DNA of 64,000 bases, taken from assembly GCA_024743315.1 (NCBI GenBank), contig JANSWU010000005.1:352744-416743 (forward strand), in the 5' to 3' direction. This document shows positions 53,760 through 62,529 of the stretch, piece by piece; positions within the stretch are counted from its first letter, which is position 1, and each line of letters opens with the position of its first letter. The stretch comes from Hyphomonadaceae bacterium (GTDB lineage Bacteria; Pseudomonadota; Alphaproteobacteria; Caulobacterales; Hyphomonadaceae). The notes beneath the pieces were generated by a model. It ran no database searches and was not told where the DNA came from. It saw only the letters and a program-made list of their open reading frames with translations. Both the position numbers and the translations under genes were made by a program.

Positions 53760-55676
53760 ATGTTCAAGCAAACCGCCATTACCGGCCTGCTGGCCATTGG
53801 CCTATCTGCATGCGTTAGCATTGATGTCGAGACGGCCGAGGCGCCATCGGTCAAACCGCAACAATTTGAGGCAGCCGCAACCGAGGCGGACACTGCACCA
53901 GAGCCAATCATCGGTCCCGGTGATCGCATGCCGTCCGGGCGCGCGCTTGGCACACGTTCAGCCGTGGTGGCGCCGAATGCCGCTGCGGCCACCGCCCACC
54001 CGCTGGCCACGCAAACCGCTTTGGACATCATGAAAAAGGGCGGCACGGCGATGGATGCGGCGATCGCAGCAAACGCCATGCTTGGACTCGTCGAACCCAC
54101 CGGTAATGGCATTGGCGGCGATCTCTACGCGATTGTCTGGGACCCTAAGACCGAGCAGCTATATGGCTATAATGGCTCTGGGCGCTCGCCCATGGGCGCG
54201 ACGCTGGAAGATATGCAGGCCAAGGCCGATGCCTATATGGAGGGCGAGGAGATCCCGCCCTTCGGTGCGGCGCCGGTGAGCGTACCCGGCACGATTGATG
54301 GCTGGTTTGCCTTGCATGAGCGATTTGGCCGCCTCAGCATGGAAGACAATCTCACACCGACGATTGAATATGCTCGCAATGGCGCGCCGATCCCGGAAGT
54401 CATCGCCTATTACTGGTCGTTCGGCCCACGCCGGTTCGAGCCCGCCTACGAAAGTGGTATGCTGGAAGAATATGAGAATGCCAAAAAGACCTTCTTTTCT
54501 CCGACCCCGGTCGAAGGCTCCTTGTTCCGCAATCCTGATCTCGCGGATACGCTGACCAAGGTCGCTCTGAATGGTCGCGACGCCTTCTATAAGGGCTCTA
54601 TCGCCCGCACCATGGATGCGTATTTTGAGCGGATTGGCGGTTATTTGCGCTATGAGGATTTCGCCGCGCATGAAGGCGAATGGGTCGAGCCGCTTTGCGT
54701 TGAGTATCGAGACCTCGTCAAACTCTGCGAACTCGGCCCCAACACACAAGGTGTTGCGGCCTTGCAAATGCTGGAAATGCTCGAGCGCTTTGATCTGCGC
54801 GAAATGGGCTTTGGCTCACCGGACAGCCTGATGGCGCAAATTGAGGCCAAGCGCCTCGCCTTTGCCGACCGTGCCGCGGGCTATGCCGATCCGGCCTTTA
54901 GCGGGATTGATCCAAAGACGTTCATCCGCCCGGGCTATAATGCTGGCCGTGGGGCGCTGATCGATATCAACCAGGCGATGGCCCCGCCGGCCCCTGCTTA
55001 TGCGCAGGCCGATGCCAAGCTTGAAGACGGCGACACGACTTATCTCACGGTTACCGATAAAGACGGCATGATGGTGTCGCTGATCCAATCGAATTATCGC
55101 GGCATGGGCTCTGGCCTGGTTGCTGATGGTCTGGGCTTCATGTTCCAGGATCGCGGACAGCTGTTCAGTCTCGACCCGGAGCATCCAAATGTGTTCGAGC
55201 CGGGCAAGTTGCCCTTCCATACGATCATCCCGGCTTTTGCCTTCAAAAAGGATATGCCCGGCTGTCAGGTGCGGGCTGTGCCCGCTGAAATGGCGTGCCC
55301 GTATGAGCCCTGGCTCAGCTTTGGCTTGATGGGCGGCGGCATGCAGCCGCAAGGGCATGTTCAGATCATCCTCAACCTGATCGACTATGATATGGGCCTG
55401 CAGGAAGCTGGCGATGCGGCGCGCTGGGAACATCGGGGCGGCTGTGAGCCGACAGATGGCCTGACGGGCGATGATTGTTCGGAAGATATGGGCACGGTGC
55501 GTCTGGAGAGTGGGATCCCGATTGAAACCCGCCAAGAACTCGAACGCCGAGGACATGAAGTGGTCTGCTGTAACGCCAATGGCGGTGGCTATCAGGCGAT
55601 CATGCGGGATTTCGAAAGCGGGGCCTGGATTGCCGCCACAGAGATGCGCAAGGATGGCAATGCGGACGGGTATTAG
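53760..55676 (+). CDS. Gamma-glutamyltransferase family lipoprotein
   Basis: A 638-residue Ntn-hydrolase precursor with a lipoprotein signal (GLSAC near residue 17). The large subunit has AVVAPNAAAATAHPLATQTAL and GNGIGGDLYAIVWD. The autocatalytic cut precedes the nucleophile Thr in DGDTTYLTV (about residue 425), and GLMGGGMQPQGHVQIILNLIDY is the small-subunit block. It hydrolyses or transfers gamma-glutamyl groups, or is a related acylase, probably in the periplasm. ATG 53760 is chosen since the signal begins there. Confidence 0.9.
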   Translation: MFKQTAITGLLAIGLSACVSIDVETAEAPSVKPQQFEAAATEADTAPEPIIGPGDRMPSGRALGTRSAVVAPNAAAATAHPLATQTALDIMKKGGTAMDAAIAANAMLGLVEPTGNGIGGDLYAIVWDPKTEQLYGYNGSGRSPMGATLEDMQAKADAYMEGEEIPPFGAAPVSVPGTIDGWFALHERFGRLSMEDNLTPTIEYARNGAPIPEVIAYYWSFGPRRFEPAYESGMLEEYENAKKTFFSPTPVEGSLFRNPDLADTLTKVALNGRDAFYKGSIARTMDAYFERIGGYLRYEDFAAHEGEWVEPLCVEYRDLVKLCELGPNTQGVAALQMLEMLERFDLREMGFGSPDSLMAQIEAKRLAFADRAAGYADPAFSGIDPKTFIRPGYNAGRGALIDINQAMAPPAPAYAQADAKLEDGDTTYLTVTDKDGMMVSLIQSNYRGMGSGLVADGLGFMFQDRGQLFSLDPEHPNVFEPGKLPFHTIIPAFAFKKDMPGCQVRAVPAEMACPYEPWLSFGLMGGGMQPQGHVQIILNLIDYDMGLQEAGDAARWEHRGGCEPTDGLTGDDCSEDMGTVRLESGIPIETRQELERRGHEVVCCNANGGGYQAIMRDFESGAWIAATEMRKDGNADGY

Positions 55677-55686
55677 GGAAGGGTGA

Positions 55687-55772
55687 AAGCGGCCAGTCCG
55701 CGGTCAGTCTTTGGTCTCGTACAAGTTACACTACGTGGCTTTGAAAGCCTGCGCGGACTGGCAAAGCCGCTT
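55687..55772. repeat. Long inverted repeat downstream of the gamma-glutamyltransferase gene
   Basis: AAGCGG-CCAGTCCGCG (55687-55702) faces CGCGGACTGG-CAAAG-CCGCTT (55752-55772), 16 matched bases with a five-base insertion. The inside holds GGCTTTGAAAGCC, itself nearly palindromic. It starts 10 bases after the stop, so it could act as a terminator or RNA-stabilising dyad; its length suggests an element of its own. Confidence 0.6.
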
Positions 55773-55894
55773 CCTACAATTATGCTTGTATCACGAACTT
55801 GACGTTAGGGCAATTTAACAGGGATTTAGGGACGCGGGACGATCTCACCAACATATCCCTGAATCAGACGCGGGTGAGACTTTTCAATCGCGCT

Positions 55895-56095
55895 CTGCCC
55901 AGCTCGTCTGGGCAGCCCAGCATGTGAAAGTGCCGCGTGATCGAGAGCGATCATTACTCTCTCGACCTCCAGCGCATAGGCCGGGCGATGGACCCCACGG
56001 ACGAGCCGTGGGGAGCGCTTGACCGCGCGTTTGCATCGTCTCGACATGCCTGCTCGAAAAGCTCCAACAGACCGCTTGCCGGTGACGAACCGGCA
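55895..56095. repeat. Four consecutive perfect hairpins upstream of the DNA ligase gene
   Basis: Stems: CTGCCCAG/CTGGGCAG (55895-55915, loop CTCGT); TCGAGAG/CTCTCGA (55941-55965); CCCCACGG/CCGTGGGG (55993-56013, loop ACGAG); and TGCCGGT/ACCGGCA (56077-56095, loop GACGA). Three have five-base loops, and the first and third loops are complementary. The array ends 16 bases before the ligase start codon, so the last hairpin may lie in its leader. Confidence 0.5.
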
Positions 56096-56111
56096 CGCCA
56101 TATCAGGCCCG

Positions 56112-57740
56112 ATGGAAGCCTTTGCCAACCTGCTCGAACGTCTGTTGCTGACCCCGTCTCGGAACGGCAAGCTGGCGCTGATGGCCAACTATTTTGCGAC
56201 TGTGCCGGACCCGGAGCGCGGCTGGGCGCTGGCGGCCTTGACCAATGAAATTGATCTGCCGGGCGTCAAAGCCGGACTCGTCCGACGACTGGTCGAAAGC
56301 AAAGTCGATCATGAGCTGTTTCGCCTGTCTTATGACTATGTCGGAGACCTGGCAGATACAGTCAGCTTGATTTGGCCGACGCAGCATGGTGCCAATTACG
56401 TCCCAACCCTGAGCGAGGTGGTGGCCGAACTATCAGACGCGACCAAGGCGCAGGGCGAACGCTTGATCGAAGGTTGGCTAAACGGGCTCGATGCGCGCGG
56501 GCGTTGGGCCTTATTGAAACTGGTCACAGGAGGGCTTCGGATTGGCGTGTCGGCGCGCCTCGCCAAAGTCGCGGCGGCGCAATTTGGAGAGGTCGAACCA
56601 AGCGAAGTTGAGGAAATCTGGCATGGGCTGGAGCCGCCTTATCTCAGCTTGTTCGCCTGGCTTGATGGAAAAGCAGACAAGCCCAAACCGGATGTCGATG
56701 CGCCGTTCCGCCCCGTCATGCTGGCGCACCCTCTGGTGGCCAAGAAAGATCGGGACAATCCGGACGCGATTGATCCTGATCTGATCACCGCCGAGACGTT
56801 TGCTGCCGAATGGAAATATGATGGCATCCGCGTCCAGGCCGTGGCGGAAAATGGCGTGCGCCGGATCTATACAAGGACCGGGGATGATATCAGTCACACA
56901 TTTCCCGACGTCTTGGCCGCAATGGATTTTCAGGCCGCAATTGATGGCGAGCTTCTGGTGCAAAAGCCCGATGGCGGCGTTGCCCCTTTCAATGAGCTGC
57001 AGCAGCGCCTTAACCGCAAGACCGTGAGCAAAAAACAAATGGATGCGCGCCCGGCCTTCATTCGGGCATATGATTTACTGGTCGATGGCGATGAGGATTT
57101 GAGGTCACTTGATTTCAAGTCTCGTCGCAGCCGTCTCGAAGCCTTTGTCGCGGGCCTGGAGACCGATCGCATCGATCTCTCTCCCCTGGTTGAAGTCAAA
57201 GATGTGGAGGCGCTTGAAGCGGCGCGCAATGCGCCGCCAGCGCCTGAAATCGAAGGCCTGATGCTGAAACGCTGGGACAGTATCTACGAGGCGGGGCGTC
57301 CGAAAGGCCCGTGGTTCAAATGGAAACGCGATCCGTTCCTGATTGACGCTGTCATGCTCTATGCCCAACGCGGGCACGGTCGGCGGTCCAGCTTCTATTC
57401 AGATTTCACGTTTGGCGTCTGGCGTGAGATTGACGGTGAGGATCAGCTGACGCCCGTCGGGAAAGCCTATTTCGGGTTCACCGATGAAGAGTTGAAACAG
57501 CTCGATAAGTTCGTGCGGGATAATACGATTGAACGCTTTGGGCCGGTCCGCTCCGTGACCGCGACCAAGGATCATGGTCTGGTCCTTGAGGTCGCTTTTG
57601 AAGGTCTGCAACGCAGCCCCCGCCACAAGTCTGGTATCGCCATGCGCTTCCCGCGTATCAATCGCATCCGTTGGGACAAACCGAGCGCAGAGGCCGACCG
57701 GCTGGAAAACCTCGAAGCGCTGCTGCCCGAGAATGCCTGA
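56112..57740 (+). CDS. ATP-dependent DNA ligase, PP_1105 (TIGR04120) family
   Basis: A 542-residue ligase. The N-terminal DNA-binding domain (residues 1-200) is followed by the nucleotidyltransferase domain with the adenylation lysine K235 in EWKYDGIRVQ. Later motifs include IDGELLV, EGLMLKRWDSIYEAGRPKGPWFKWKR and an OB-fold end with GRRSSFYSDFTFGVWRE. This is the class often called cisplatin damage response ligase. Its usual partners (exonuclease, DEXH helicase, PdeM) are not next to it here. ATG 56112 is taken as start; 56019 adds a hairpin-region leader. Confidence 0.9.
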   Translation: MEAFANLLERLLLTPSRNGKLALMANYFATVPDPERGWALAALTNEIDLPGVKAGLVRRLVESKVDHELFRLSYDYVGDLADTVSLIWPTQHGANYVPTLSEVVAELSDATKAQGERLIEGWLNGLDARGRWALLKLVTGGLRIGVSARLAKVAAAQFGEVEPSEVEEIWHGLEPPYLSLFAWLDGKADKPKPDVDAPFRPVMLAHPLVAKKDRDNPDAIDPDLITAETFAAEWKYDGIRVQAVAENGVRRIYTRTGDDISHTFPDVLAAMDFQAAIDGELLVQKPDGGVAPFNELQQRLNRKTVSKKQMDARPAFIRAYDLLVDGDEDLRSLDFKSRRSRLEAFVAGLETDRIDLSPLVEVKDVEALEAARNAPPAPEIEGLMLKRWDSIYEAGRPKGPWFKWKRDPFLIDAVMLYAQRGHGRRSSFYSDFTFGVWREIDGEDQLTPVGKAYFGFTDEELKQLDKFVRDNTIERFGPVRSVTATKDHGLVLEVAFEGLQRSPRHKSGIAMRFPRINRIRWDKPSAEADRLENLEALLPENA

Positions 57741-57774
57741 TGGACTTCGCGCAGAAGCCTGATACGGGCAGATC

Positions 57775-58683
57775 ATGAATTTCCGCGATTTTCTTTTGCT
57801 GTCAGCGGTCTGCTTTGTCTGGGGCTTGAATCTGGTGGTGACACGCTGGGTTGTGGCGGATGCAGGCGTACCGCCGCTTTTCTTTGCAGCGATGCGGTTT
57901 GCAGGCATTGCCTTGGTCCTGTTCTGGTTCTTGCGGCCATTGCCAAAGAATCTCGGCATGTTGTTCCTGATCGCGATGGGGATGGGCGCGGTGCATTTTG
58001 CCTTCCTGTTCCTCGGGCTCGCGAATGCCGAAGCCAGCTCAGTCTCGGTGGTCGGGCAGTTGGGTGTGCCTTTCTCGACGCTAATGAGCATGGCCTTCCT
58101 CGGCGAAGTTGTGGGCTGGCGACGCGGGCTTGGCATCATGCTGGCCTTTGCAGGGGCGATCCTGATTGCGGTCGATCCGAATACGTTTCAGCTCAGCTAT
58201 GGGCTGCTTTACGTGGTCTTTGCGGCTGTGGTGGCCTCTGGCGCGGGTATCCTGATGAAGCGCATGCCATCGATCAGCGCGCTACAGATGCAAGCCTGGA
58301 TCGGCCTGTTCAGCTTTGCGCCCCTATTTGCGGTTTCAGGCCTGTTGGAACGTGACCAAAACGGCTGGGGCGCTTTTATCGAGGGCGGCTGGTGGGTGTG
58401 GGTGGCGACCGCTTTTGCCGTGTTGGGTGTCAGCGTGTTCGGGCATGGCGCATTTTACAATCTGATCAAGAAATATGATATCTCGCTGCTGTCGCCGCTG
58501 ACCCTGATGACGCCGGTCTGGGGCGTGGTCCTGAGCATTGTTCTGCTCGGTGAGGTGCTGACGCTGCAACTTGTGGTCGGGGCAGCGATTTCGCTGGGCG
58601 GTGTGTTTGTTATTCTCGTCCGACCAAATCGCGTTATGCCGGAGGCAGCCCTGGGCGATAAGATGGGAGGCACGAAGGAATGA
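57775..58683 (+). CDS. EamA-family (DMT) transporter
   Basis: A 302-residue protein with ten predicted membrane segments in two EamA repeats. The first starts LLSAVCFVWGLNLVVTRWVV, and the second has PLTLMTPVWGVVLSIVLLGEVLT near residue 241. Such drug/metabolite carriers export small molecules; the substrate is unknown. It is 34 bases after the ligase gene and its stop overlaps the amidase start (ATGA). Confidence 0.87.
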   Translation: MNFRDFLLLSAVCFVWGLNLVVTRWVVADAGVPPLFFAAMRFAGIALVLFWFLRPLPKNLGMLFLIAMGMGAVHFAFLFLGLANAEASSVSVVGQLGVPFSTLMSMAFLGEVVGWRRGLGIMLAFAGAILIAVDPNTFQLSYGLLYVVFAAVVASGAGILMKRMPSISALQMQAWIGLFSFAPLFAVSGLLERDQNGWGAFIEGGWWVWVATAFAVLGVSVFGHGAFYNLIKKYDISLLSPLTLMTPVWGVVLSIVLLGEVLTLQLVVGAAISLGGVFVILVRPNRVMPEAALGDKMGGTKE

Positions 58684-59468
58684 AGGTCGAGGCGCAACCC
58701 AGCCCGAATTTCAATGATCGTAAGCACCCGGTCGACATGCTTGTGTTTCATTATACCGGTATGGAGACCGGCCAAAAGGCGCTCGATCGGATGTGCGATC
58801 CCGCCGCCGAAGTCTCCGCGCATTATATGATTTGGGAAGACGGCCGCGTGGTTCAGCTGGTCGGCGAGGACAAGCGCGCCTGGCATGCTGGCGTGTCGCG
58901 CTGGCACGGCGATGAGGATCTGAACTCCCGTTCGATCGGCATCGAGATCGTCAATGGCGGACATGATTGGCCACTGCCCGATGGAGTCTTACCGCCTTAC
59001 CCGCAAGCGCAGATTGATGCCCTGATCCAGCTCACGCATGGCATTCTTGAGCGCTGGGACATTCCGGACAAACGCATTGTCGGGCATTCCGATATTGCGC
59101 CCGCGCGCAAGGTCGATCCTGGCGAGCACTTTCCTTGGTCACAGCTGGCGCGCGCCGGCATCGGGCTGTGGCCGCGTGGACTTACAGATAATCCGTCTTC
59201 AGCGGCCAGCCAGCGCGCCCGCGCCAGCGGATCGCATATGATCGGTCGGGGCCTCGGCCCGGGCGATGATAAAAAAGCTGTAAGTCGGTTGCAGACCATG
59301 CTGGCCGGGATCGGCTACGCGCTGGACGTTTCTGGTATTTACGACCAGGCGACCGAGCAGGTCGTGCGGGCCTTTCAACGCCGTTGGGTCCAGGACCAGG
59401 TGACTGGCCTGGCTGATATGCGAACCCTCCGCATGGTTGGTTTGGTACACCCGCTTTACTTGTCGTGA
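58680..59468 (+). CDS. N-acetylmuramoyl-L-alanine amidase with peptidoglycan-binding domain
   Basis: A 262-residue Amidase_2 enzyme. VFHYTG gives the first zinc His (H24); IVGHSDIAPARKVDPGEHFPW supplies the second His and the Asp/Lys active site near residues 138-158. The C-terminal PG_binding_1-like repeat (RLQTMLAGIGYALDVSG, near residue 203) precedes FQRRWVQDQVTG. No signal peptide is seen, so it resembles cytosolic AmpD/AmiD-type recycling enzymes. It cleaves the amide bond between MurNAc and L-Ala. Coupled to the EamA gene by overlap. Confidence 0.9.
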   Translation: MKVEAQPSPNFNDRKHPVDMLVFHYTGMETGQKALDRMCDPAAEVSAHYMIWEDGRVVQLVGEDKRAWHAGVSRWHGDEDLNSRSIGIEIVNGGHDWPLPDGVLPPYPQAQIDALIQLTHGILERWDIPDKRIVGHSDIAPARKVDPGEHFPWSQLARAGIGLWPRGLTDNPSSAASQRARASGSHMIGRGLGPGDDKKAVSRLQTMLAGIGYALDVSGIYDQATEQVVRAFQRRWVQDQVTGLADMRTLRMVGLVHPLYLS

Positions 59469-60457
59469 TCGCTGGACAGGCAGTGCCGATCACCTTCGCG
59501 CGCGACATTAAAGCCACGATCCAGGACGGTTTGCGTTTGCGCAGAGTCCGCAAAACGGATCGGATTAGTGTGATTATAATGAATGAAATGTATCCCGGCT
59601 TTTCGTTCTGCGGACAGAGCGCTGAACCGATCCATCGACTCGGTCACGCGCGGATGTGGGATTAACGACATGTCCCGGCCCGGCAATTCGAAATCGTCGT
59701 AGAAGGTTGCGTCGATAAAGGCATAGTCGACCTGTCCAACGAGCTCATCAATGCGCATATCGAACTCCGTTTCGAGGTCTTCCCAGCTGTCAATGTCGGG
59801 TAAGAAGAGCGCAGCTTTGCCATCCATTACCTCGATCGTGAAACCGACAGTCTCTGAAAACTCGTCGCGGTGCGGCACGCGAAACGGGATCACAGAAAGC
59901 CGATCAGAGACGCGAATCGGGGTCTGATCTTCGAGCTGGATGAGGTTTATGTTGTTGAGGTCGACAAGCTGGCTCCAGGGTCCATTGGTTTCGAGATAAG
60001 AATACATGCGAGGCATCGCGAACACCGGCACGCCAGATGCGCCAGCGACCTCGCGGCCAAAGAACATGAGCCCGGCATAATGCCCAATATGGGCATGCGT
60101 GAGGAATACGCCGGACACACCTTCGTTCGGGCCTGTCGAGGGCACAATCTGGTCGAGGCGATTCAGCTGCTCTGTAATGTGCGGTGTTGCTTCGAACAGA
60201 TACCGTTCTCCGCTTGCCTGATCGACAACTGCCAGCGCGGTCGCGGTAAGCCGTAGGTCTGGATCTTGCCAGGCGGGATCGTCTGGATTGCCAAACTGTG
60301 GGGCGCCAGCATCCTGTCCCGCACCCAGAATAATCAGCTCAACTTGGCATGTCTGCGGGCCGTACGATGTCACCTCACCGTGCGAGGTGCACGCCGCAAC
60401 TATGCCGAACAGAGGGCCGATAAGCAGGGCTGAATAAAACCGGTGTTTGGCAGTCAT
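59456..60457 (-). CDS. Exported MBL-fold metallo-hydrolase lipoprotein, PqqB-like
   Basis: A 333-residue lipoprotein (lipobox IVAAC near residue 23) with a metallo-beta-lactamase fold. The metal motif HAHIGH is in GVFLTHAHIGHYAGL near residue 123, and a metal Asp lies in ALFLPDIDSWED. The pattern near residue 44 (IILGAGQDAGAPQFG) and the general layout are PqqB-like, but PQQ synthesis genes are absent. Its end overlaps the amidase gene by 13 bases, convergent. Substrate unknown. Confidence 0.8.
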   Translation of the reverse strand: MTAKHRFYSALLIGPLFGIVAACTSHGEVTSYGPQTCQVELIILGAGQDAGAPQFGNPDDPAWQDPDLRLTATALAVVDQASGERYLFEATPHITEQLNRLDQIVPSTGPNEGVSGVFLTHAHIGHYAGLMFFGREVAGASGVPVFAMPRMYSYLETNGPWSQLVDLNNINLIQLEDQTPIRVSDRLSVIPFRVPHRDEFSETVGFTIEVMDGKAALFLPDIDSWEDLETEFDMRIDELVGQVDYAFIDATFYDDFELPGRDMSLIPHPRVTESMDRFSALSAERKAGIHFIHYNHTNPIRFADSAQTQTVLDRGFNVAREGDRHCLSSDHDK

Positions 60458-60590
60458 ATCTCAAATTCATCTGGTCCATATCAGCCTGTCAACCGCGCGG
60501 TCTTGCTGTGGTCGCAATTCAACCTAAATAAGCTCGTTCTTCTCGTATGACCGCGGCTGCTGACCCCGCAACAAATACGAGGAAAAGATC

Positions 60591-61124
60591 ATGACTCACC
60601 GCACGAGAGCCTGGCGGCGCGCGCAGCGTCGAAAGCATGGCGGTTATACGCAAAAGCCCGAGCCTCGCGCCTGCTGGCAGGAAAAGCCATGGCGGCTTCT
60701 TTACTTTCGCTCGGCCAAGTTGAAACGTGCCCAGCAACTGGGCCGATTTTGGCCGCATCGAGACTGGGAGCGCGAATTGAGCGAGGCTGACCCGATTAAA
60801 GTCCTGTTTGTCTGCTCCAAAAATCAATGGCGCAGCCCGACGGGAGAGGCCGTCTTCCGCAAGGAGCCAGGCCTGTCCGTGCGCTCGGCCGGGACGTCCC
60901 GCAGCGCGCGGCGCACGATCTCTGTCGCCGACATTCGTTGGGCCGATGTGATCCTGGTCATGGAAGACAAGCACCGCGCCCGACTTCGCGCGCAGTTCCG
61001 CGATGAAGTGCGCTATAAGAAACTGCACACGCTCGATATTCCAGACCTCTATCGCTACATGGACCCGGACCTGATCGAGATCCTGCGCGACAAGGCTACG
61101 CCCTTGATCTGGGACGAGGTTTAA
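60591..61124 (+). CDS. Low-molecular-weight phosphotyrosine-phosphatase-like protein with basic N-terminal extension
   Basis: A 177-residue frame. The C-terminal half from about residue 69 is a short LMW-PTPase-like domain (VLFVCSKNQWRSPTGEAV), where the C-x5-R loop is CSKNQWR. The first 62 residues are strongly basic and Trp-rich (RAWRRAQRRKHGG, WRLLYFRSAKLKRAQQLG). AGGA at 60580-60583 favours translation from 60591, but TTG 60777 with GGGAG at 60766-60770 would give the usual stand-alone protein. The gene is either a fusion or has two starts. Confidence 0.75.
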   Translation: MTHRTRAWRRAQRRKHGGYTQKPEPRACWQEKPWRLLYFRSAKLKRAQQLGRFWPHRDWERELSEADPIKVLFVCSKNQWRSPTGEAVFRKEPGLSVRSAGTSRSARRTISVADIRWADVILVMEDKHRARLRAQFRDEVRYKKLHTLDIPDLYRYMDPDLIEILRDKATPLIWDEV

Positions 61125-61732
61125 GCTTTTGCGCTTGGCCGGGCCTGACAGCGATCAAACCAGGCGCTGAGATTGGTCAGTTCGCGATTGACGGGCTGGC
61201 CGACTTGCTCGCCAAAGGCGAGGAAGGTCGAGAGCATAATGTCGGCGAGAGTGAAACGGTCGCCCGCAAGATAGTCACGATCTGTTATCTGCCCGTCCAG
61301 CCATGCGAGCTTGTCCTGGGCGCAGGCTTTCAGCCCATCCGCGGCCTCGGGCAGCACCCGCATGCGGTCCTTGAACATGGGCAGGCCTTCAGAGGCGCGA
61401 AAGCCATTGGTCATCGGTTCGATCACATTGAGATCGGCCCAGCGGGTCCAGCGACGGATCTGGGCGCGTTCTTCCGGCGTCTCACCCATGAGCGGTTTGC
61501 CCGGCTGGGTTTCATCCAAATATTCACAGATCACGGTGATTTCTGTCAGCAGCGACCCATCATCGAGCTCGAGCGCTGGCAGCTGCCCGGCCGGGTTCAC
61601 ATTTAAATAGTCGGCCTGCCGATTGACGGCGGTCATAATGTCAATTTCAACCCTGGGGAGCTCGATCCCGCGCTCCGCCATGAAGGTCCGAACCACTTGC
61701 GGATTAGGGCCGATCGAATTGTAGAGTTTCAT
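61121..61732 (-). CDS. Glutathione S-transferase family protein
   Basis: A 203-residue GST of normal length. The N-terminal thioredoxin domain starts KLYNSIGPNPQVVRTFMAERG, with the glutathione-binding AGQLPALELDDGSLLTEITVICEYL near residue 47. The helical domain has DYLAGDRFTLADIMLSTFLAF near residue 155. It probably conjugates or reduces small electrophiles in the cytosol. It shares four bases (TTAA) with the phosphatase-like gene. Confidence 0.88.
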   Translation of the reverse strand: MKLYNSIGPNPQVVRTFMAERGIELPRVEIDIMTAVNRQADYLNVNPAGQLPALELDDGSLLTEITVICEYLDETQPGKPLMGETPEERAQIRRWTRWADLNVIEPMTNGFRASEGLPMFKDRMRVLPEAADGLKACAQDKLAWLDGQITDRDYLAGDRFTLADIMLSTFLAFGEQVGQPVNRELTNLSAWFDRCQARPSAKA

Positions 61733-61758
61733 ATGCTTCTCCTGTGTCGACGCAGATT

Positions 61759-62529
61759 TTAGAAATTCACGCGATTGGAAACGGTGCCATCAACAATCAA
61801 ATTTGACCCGGTCGTGTAAGACGAACGCGGACTGGCGAGGAACACAGCTGCATCGGCAATCTCTTGCGGCGTCGCGCACCGGCCGGTGGGGTTTCGCGCC
61901 ACGGCCTGTTTGAAGAAATCCGGCATATTTTGCTCGACCATATGCCAGACCCCGCCTTCGAAATAGACCATGCCGGGTGAGACCACATTGGTGCGAATGC
62001 CGCGCTTGGCATGCTGGCGTGCAAGCCCCTTGGCCATGTGGATGAGCGCGGCCTTGATCGGACCGTAAGACCCGGCATTGTCGGCCACAGCGGCTGAGAT
62101 CGAAGCAATGATGACAAACGCCGCATCACCCGTGTCGTCGGCCGCCTTGCCAAGAAAGGGCTCGGCCGCTTCAAACGCATTGACGGCGCCCAAGACATCG
62201 AGATTGAAGTTCTGCTTCCAAGAGGCTTCATCATTGCCTTGCGCCATGGCGCCGGCATTCGAGACCAGAATGTCGATGCCGCCAAGTGCTTCACCTGCCG
62301 ATTTGATCCAGGCTTTGAGGCCGGCGCCATCGGTGACATCAACCGAGCCGCCAGTGGCTTTGATCCCCTTGGCCTCGAGTTCTGACACGGCGGCTGCGAT
62401 CTGATCGGGATTGCGGGCGCAGATGGCAACATTCGCCCCTTCATCGGCAAGCGTATCTGCAATCGCTCGTCCAATCCCGCGTGTGCCGCCGAGAATAACG
62501 GCATTCTTGCCCTTGAGTTTGAGGTCCAT
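61759..62529 (-). CDS. Short-chain dehydrogenase/reductase
   Basis: A 256-residue classical SDR. The NAD(P) motif GGTRGIGRAIA is near residue 14, NAGA near residue 86 and the catalytic YxxxK in SYGPIKAAL near residue 158, with a Ser in IIASISAA before it. RNPTGRCATPQEIADAAVFLAS and GSNLIVDG end the fold. It interconverts alcohols and ketones; the substrate is unknown. The ATG at 62529 is chosen over an upstream leader at 62616. Confidence 0.9.
   Translation of the reverse strand: MDLKLKGKNAVILGGTRGIGRAIADTLADEGANVAICARNPDQIAAAVSELEAKGIKATGGSVDVTDGAGLKAWIKSAGEALGGIDILVSNAGAMAQGNDEASWKQNFNLDVLGAVNAFEAAEPFLGKAADDTGDAAFVIIASISAAVADNAGSYGPIKAALIHMAKGLARQHAKRGIRTNVVSPGMVYFEGGVWHMVEQNMPDFFKQAVARNPTGRCATPQEIADAAVFLASPRSSYTTGSNLIVDGTVSNRVNF

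Larger units (their letters stand above)
55677..56111. other. 435-bp gene-free segment with an array of hairpins
   Basis: No convincing protein gene is visible. A 120-codon open frame on the minus strand (55826-56188) has unconvincing composition and overlaps the ligase start. The segment holds a long imperfect inverted repeat (55687-55702 with 55752-55772) and at least four perfect short hairpins: 55895-55915, 55941-55965, 55993-56013 and 56077-56095. It may be a terminator plus a structured RNA or repeat element. See findings. Confidence 0.6.

Noticed and set aside
55826..56188. 120-codon minus-strand frame in the gene-free segment
   Set aside because: It spans the hairpin array and the start of the ligase, is rich in Arg and has no domain I recognise. 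Kept as unproven rather than annotated.
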